In this document: piece by piece, positions 6,584 to 10,295 of the stretch | Layout of the letters: each line of letters starts with the position of its first letter | Numbering within the stretch: the stretch's first letter is position 1 | Assembly (NCBI GenBank): GCA_030597645.1 | Contig: JAUVRN010000034.1 | Span: 1 to 10,295 of the forward strand | Direction: 5' to 3' | From: Candidatus Zixiibacteriota bacterium | Lineage (GTDB): Bacteria; Zixibacteria; MSB-5A5; JAUVRN01 | DNA: 10,295 nt | The notes under the pieces: model-generated | The model's input: only the letters and a program-made list of their open reading frames with translations | What the model was told of the DNA's origin: nothing | Databases searched by the model: none | Translations under genes and position numbers: made by a program

Positions 6584-6610
6584 GGGCCCGGTGATTACCG
6601 GGCTCTTTTT
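6584..6610 (+). terminator. Rho-independent terminator after the YtxH-like gene
   Basis: GGGCCCGG (6584-6591) pairs with CCGGGCTC (6598-6605) over eight bases, with one G-U, around a six-base loop TGATTA, and is followed by five T. A second inverted repeat, GAGCTGACC/GGTCAACTC (6561-6569, 6572-6580; 8 of 9 paired), lies just upstream. Together they separate the cassette from the peptidase genes. Confidence 0.88.
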
Positions 6611-6826
6611 GTTGGCATATTCCTGCTCACCACCTTTCCTTCCAAGTACTCCTGCGACCTCCTGGAGGGTGGTCGTACTCCGGCATGTCCGTAGATCGAC
6701 CTCTCTTCACGGCCTGAAACGACCCTCTGCAGACACCGTATTCACCTGTTGTAGCCCGCTTGACCAGGAGCCCCCGGCGACGTACGCTGAAGCCTTCTAT
6801 CGGGGCCTTATTTGGGAGAGGATCTC

Positions 6827-8335
6827 ATGTTGAAAAAACCTGTCTGGATGATTGGTCTGCTCGTGGCCTGCCTCGTGTGTCCGGTGGCCCAGGCCCAGAC
6901 CTTCGACTTTGCCTCCGTCAAGGAGAAGATCACCAGTTTCGAGCTCGACAACGGGCTGCGCGTCATCGTAATGGAAGATCACAGCGCGCCTGTGGTCACG
7001 TGTGTGACGCTGGCCGACGTCGGCGCGGCCGACGACCCCAAGGGCGCCACGGGACTGGCCCACGTGTTCGAGCACATGGCATTCAAGGGCACGACCGAGG
7101 TCGGCACAAATGATGCCGAGGCCGAACGTGTGGCCCTGAACGAAGTGGACGATGCCTACTATGCCTGGCGAGCGGAAGTGCTCAAGGCCCACCTGGCCGA
7201 CTCGGCACTTCTGCAGGAGTACTGGGATCAGTTCAAGGCTGCGGAAGAGGCGGCAGACCAGTACGTCGTCACCAACGAATTCGGTAAGATCGTGGAGACC
7301 AACGGCGGGGTCGGGCTCAACGCGGGTACGGCGTCAGATTTCACCATCTACTTCTTTAGCCTGCCGTCCAATCGCGTAGAGCTCTGGTTCGCACTGGAGT
7401 CCGGACGCTTCTACGATCCCGTGATCCGCGAATTCTACAAGGAAATTGACGTGGTCAAAGAAGAGCGCCGCATGCGCATCGAGTCCAATCCCTTCGGACG
7501 TCTCTTCGAAGAGTTTCTCGGTGTCGCGTTCGAGGCGCACCCCTACGGCATCTCGGGGATCGGGCACATGTCGGATTTGACCATGATCACGCGCGATGAA
7601 GCCGAGCGGTTCTTCGACAAGTACTACGTTCCGTCCAACCTCGTGGTGGCGGTGGTCGGCGACGTCAAGGCCAAGGACGTCAAGAAGCTGGCCAAGACGT
7701 ACTTTGGCCGCCTGCCCGCCTCACCCAAGCCGGAGCGTATCGGCACCGTGGAGCCGCCACAATTGGGCGAACGCCGCGTGACCATCCCGGACGCCGCGCA
7801 ACCGATTCTGATCATGGGCTATCACCGTCCCGCCGAGACCCACGCCGATAATCCGGCCCTGAACGCGCTGGCCGATTACCTGGGCCAGGGCCGAACGTCC
7901 CTGCTGTACGAGAAGCTCGTGAAGCAGGAGAAGATGGCGGTGCAGGTCGGAGCCTTCCCCTCCTTCCCGGGATCCAAGTATCCCCATCTCTTTGCCGTGT
8001 ACGCCGTACCGTCGCAGGACGTGACCGCGGCCGATTGCGAAGCCGAGATCTTGTCGGAGATCGAGCGTCTCAAGGAAGAGCCCATTCCTGCAGAGGAGGT
8101 AGAGTTCATCAAGGCCCGCGCCAAGGCGGATTTGATCAACGAACTCTCGTCCAGACAGGGCATGGCGATCCAACTGGCCGCGTACGAGACGGCCTACAAC
8201 GACTGGGAACGCCTGTTTACCGAGCTCGACGCTATCAACGCCGTCACGGCAGAGGATATCCTGCGTGTGGCGAATGAATACCTGACAGACAAGAACCGTA
8301 CGGTTGGCTCGATCGTGACCGTCGACGAGTCCTAG
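6827..8335 (+). CDS. Exported M16-family zinc metallopeptidase (catalytic subunit)
   Basis: The 503-residue protein begins with an export signal: MLKKPVWMIGLLVACLV..., with a likely signal-peptidase I site AQA|Q after residue 23. LVAC at 12-15 could instead be read as a lipobox. The M16 catalytic half carries the inverted zinc motif HVFEH (79-83) in GLAHVFEHMAFKGT and a downstream KEERRMR (Glu212/213), the expected third ligand. Between them lies an insertion of roughly 50 mostly charged helical residues, seen in a known M16 subgroup. The second half has the usual M16 fold, but where partner subunits read RLFxxxRxxxGLAY it has LLYEKLVKQEKMAV, so the Arg/Tyr pair is absent. The start is the ATG at 6827, six bases after GAGAGG; a TTG at 6812 would add five residues before the signal. 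The next gene, 24 bp away, supplies the complementary subunit. The substrate is unknown. Confidence 0.93.
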   Translation: MLKKPVWMIGLLVACLVCPVAQAQTFDFASVKEKITSFELDNGLRVIVMEDHSAPVVTCVTLADVGAADDPKGATGLAHVFEHMAFKGTTEVGTNDAEAERVALNEVDDAYYAWRAEVLKAHLADSALLQEYWDQFKAAEEAADQYVVTNEFGKIVETNGGVGLNAGTASDFTIYFFSLPSNRVELWFALESGRFYDPVIREFYKEIDVVKEERRMRIESNPFGRLFEEFLGVAFEAHPYGISGIGHMSDLTMITRDEAERFFDKYYVPSNLVVAVVGDVKAKDVKKLAKTYFGRLPASPKPERIGTVEPPQLGERRVTIPDAAQPILIMGYHRPAETHADNPALNALADYLGQGRTSLLYEKLVKQEKMAVQVGAFPSFPGSKYPHLFAVYAVPSQDVTAADCEAEILSEIERLKEEPIPAEEVEFIKARAKADLINELSSRQGMAIQLAAYETAYNDWERLFTELDAINAVTAEDILRVANEYLTDKNRTVGSIVTVDES

Positions 8336-8359
8336 CCTTAGGTCGCGGAGAACAAGACC

Positions 8360-10295
8360 ATGAAGCGACTTTCCATGTTGCAACTGCTGATCACCGGCGC
8401 CCTGGTCGCAGGGATTGCCCTGCCCACCGCCGCCCAGAAGAAGATTGAGGACCTGAAGTACCCGTCCCTCAACAAGATGGAGATTCCGGAGCCCGAGCGG
8501 GTGACGCTCGACAACGGGGTCCGTCTCTACCTGCTCGAGGACCAGACCCTGCCGCTGGTCGATCTCTCGGTCCGCATGTCCTGCGGATCGTTCCTCGATC
8601 CGGCCGCCAAGGTGGGCCTGGCGGTCATCACGGGTTCAGTGATGCGCACCGGAGGCACTCAATCGATGTCGGGCGACGACATCGACGCCAGGCTCGAGGC
8701 CATCGGTGCCAGCGTCGAGACGGGCATCGGTACGGCGTCCGGTTCGGCCAGTGCCAATGGTCTCTCCGAGTACGCCGAGACCATCGTATCGGTACTGGCG
8801 GACGTGATGCGCCATCCGATCTTTGACGAGGACAAGATCGATCTCGCCAGGACCGAGGCGCGCGCCGTGATCTCGCGCCGCAACGATGATCCGATGCAGA
8901 TCAACGTTCGCGAGTTCCGCAAGTTGATCTACGGGGCCGAGTCGCCGATCGCACGATACATGGAGTACGCCACGGTCGAAGCCATCAGCCACCAGGATCT
9001 GGTGGACTTTCATGCGCAGTACGTGCAGCCGCAGGGCACCCAGATCGCCATCTGGGGTGACTTCAAGACGGACGAGATGGTGGCCCTGATCACCCAGTAC
9101 TTCGGCGACTGGTCGCGCGGTGCGGTGGACGTACCCAAACCGCCCGAAGTGGACTACGACTTCGTCAACAGCGTCAACTACGCGGAGAAGACGGACGTCA
9201 ACCAGTCCAACATTTTCATCGGGCATATCGGCGGCCGCATGGGCGATCCGGACTACCCCGCCACCATCGTCATGAACACGGTGCTGGGCGGTTTCGGCGG
9301 TCGTCTCTTCGGAGAGGTGCGCACCACGCAGGGACTGGCCTACGCCGTGGCCGGAACGTATTCATTCAGCTTCTCGCAGCCGGGCATGTTCTACGTATTC
9401 ACTTCGACCAAGTCGGAACAGACCGTCCAGGCCATCGAGAGCTGTATCCACGAGATCGAGCGCATGCGGACCGAGCCGCCCACCCCCGACGAGATGACGC
9501 GGGCCAAGGACGGGTATCTAAACTCCTTTGTCTTCAATTTCGATACGCAGGGTGAAATCCTCGGACGCATGATGACCTACGACTACTACGACTTCCCTGC
9601 GGACTACCTCCAGCAGATCAAGGAAGGCGTGGAAAAGGTCACGCCGGAGGACGTGGTGGATGTGGCGCAGCGTAAACTCCACCCGGACCACCTGCAGATC
9701 ATGGTTACGGGCAACGGCGCGGAGTTCGGTGCGCCGCTTGCGGATCTCGGCTACGACGTCAACGTGATCGACATCACCATTCCCGAACCCTCCGCGGGCA
9801 AGTTCGTAGCCACCGAGGAAGAGCTGGCCAAAGGCCGCGACATGCTGGCCAAGTCGGTGGAGGCCTGCGGTGGCCTGAGCGAATTCAAGGCGGTCGAAGC
9901 GGCGCTGCGCGAATCCAAGGTGACCGTGAATATGCCCCAGGGTTCCATGTCGGTGGATGTCACCACACTGGACGTGTTCCCCGACATGACCCGCCAGGTC
10001 ATGAAGACGCCCATGGGCGACCCGATCGTGGTGTTCAACGGCACGGAGGGCTGGATGCAGATGGGCGGCAACACGCAGATGATGCCGGCTGGCGAGACCG
10101 CCGATCTGGCCAAGAGCTGCGAGCGCAACATCATCCGCCTGTTCCAGACCTCGGACGACCCCGACTACCAGGTGGCGTTCAAGGGCACCGAGGCCCTGGG
10201 CGAGACGGAAGTACATCGCCTCGACTTTCTCACGGTTTCGGGTGCCCAGTTCACCATGTTCCTGAACTCCGACACGTACCGCCCGGCCGGCATGC
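8360..10295 (+). CDS. Non-catalytic M16-family partner with C-terminal LolA-like domain (cut by window edge)
   Basis: An open frame of 645 codons runs from the ATG at 8360 to the right edge without a stop. It begins with a signal peptide (MKRLSMLQLLITGALVAGIA..., likely cut near TAAQ, residues 23-26). An M16 two-domain core follows (about 45-475). The zinc motif is lost: the stretch aligned to HxxEH reads VITGS (89-93). The second domain keeps GGFGGRLFGEVRTTQGLAYAV (310-330), including Arg315, Arg321 and Tyr328, the type of residues that the partner subunit lends in M16B heterodimers. After a linker, residues about 500-645 form a beta-rich segment (VTVNMPQGSMSVDVTT, VFNGTEGWMQMGG, RLDFLTVSGAQFTMFLN). 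It resembles LolA/LolB-type outer-membrane lipoprotein-sorting domains; this is by pattern, not by search. GCGGAG lies ten bases before the start. It probably forms a heterodimer with the upstream peptidase in the periplasm. Confidence 0.9.
   Translation, partial: MKRLSMLQLLITGALVAGIALPTAAQKKIEDLKYPSLNKMEIPEPERVTLDNGVRLYLLEDQTLPLVDLSVRMSCGSFLDPAAKVGLAVITGSVMRTGGTQSMSGDDIDARLEAIGASVETGIGTASGSASANGLSEYAETIVSVLADVMRHPIFDEDKIDLARTEARAVISRRNDDPMQINVREFRKLIYGAESPIARYMEYATVEAISHQDLVDFHAQYVQPQGTQIAIWGDFKTDEMVALITQYFGDWSRGAVDVPKPPEVDYDFVNSVNYAEKTDVNQSNIFIGHIGGRMGDPDYPATIVMNTVLGGFGGRLFGEVRTTQGLAYAVAGTYSFSFSQPGMFYVFTSTKSEQTVQAIESCIHEIERMRTEPPTPDEMTRAKDGYLNSFVFNFDTQGEILGRMMTYDYYDFPADYLQQIKEGVEKVTPEDVVDVAQRKLHPDHLQIMVTGNGAEFGAPLADLGYDVNVIDITIPEPSAGKFVATEEELAKGRDMLAKSVEACGGLSEFKAVEAALRESKVTVNMPQGSMSVDVTTLDVFPDMTRQVMKTPMGDPIVVFNGTEGWMQMGGNTQMMPAGETADLAKSCERNIIRLFQTSDDPDYQVAFKGTEALGETEVHRLDFLTVSGAQFTMFLNSDTYRPAGM

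Noticed and set aside
6655..6675. Inverted repeat CGACC...GGTCG in the gap before the M16 genes
   Set aside because: Only five continuous pairs with a bulge and no T-run or known operator pattern; expected by chance in GC-rich DNA.
6760..6788. Possible promoter TTGACC-17-TACGCT before the first M16 gene
   Set aside because: The -35 is fair but the -10 matches only three of six consensus bases; too weak to annotate. The 6611-6826 gap otherwise shows nothing firm.
9518..10216. 232-codon minus-strand open frame, and a similar one at 8636-9226
   Set aside because: Both are His/Gly/Arg-rich antisense shadows of the second M16 gene, which reads continuously and has family motifs along its length.

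Overview
The window is a dense, GC-rich stretch of a bacterial chromosome. It holds ordinary housekeeping genes plus a pair of exported M16 peptidase-type proteins. Phospholipid-precursor genes, der, a DUF512 radical-SAM gene and an M16 pair whose second member carries a LolA-like tail suggest a diderm lineage, possibly of the FCB or a related candidate-phylum type (Eisenbacteria, Krumholzibacteriota and Latescibacterota are possibilities). That placement is inference: no marker here settles it. Recognisable sigma70-like promoters and a Rho-independent terminator are present.

Left part, minus strand (about 4534 down to 1): one tightly packed operon reading DUF512/radical-SAM protein -> der (ribosome-assembly GTPase) -> plsY (acyl-phosphate:G3P acyltransferase) -> gpsA (G3P dehydrogenase) -> MerR-family regulator, which runs off the left edge. 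Junctions overlap by a few bases or are separated by about 11 bp, so translational coupling is likely. GpsA makes sn-glycerol-3-phosphate and PlsY acylates it, giving the first two steps of phospholipid synthesis. Two genes look damaged at sequence level. The gpsA 5' end reads as if one base were missing. In der the switch I (G2) motif of the first GTPase domain is unrecognisable although its length is kept. Real mutation and sequence error cannot be told apart here.

Middle part: a plus-strand tRNA-Ala(GGC) with a good promoter lies divergent to the operon. Its 3' end is one base from the stop codon of a convergent, membrane-anchored alpha/beta hydrolase (minus strand, starting near 5507). 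A 16-bp tandem repeat and a gene-free stretch follow, containing a near-consensus promoter (5663-5691). This drives a two-gene cassette on the plus strand: a DUF948-like (YtxG-type) single-span coiled-coil protein and a YtxH-family protein, closed by a hairpin/T-run terminator at 6584-6610.

Right part, plus strand: two adjacent M16 proteins, both with export signals. The first has the zinc motif HxxEH. The second lacks it but keeps the Arg/Tyr-type positions in its C-terminal half, the arrangement known from M16B heterodimers. The second also carries an extra C-terminal domain resembling LolA/outer-membrane lipoprotein-sorting folds, and it is cut by the right edge. I found no clear undescribed system. 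The best second looks are the complementary M16 pair with its fused lipid-binding-like domain, and the two anomalies in gpsA and der.
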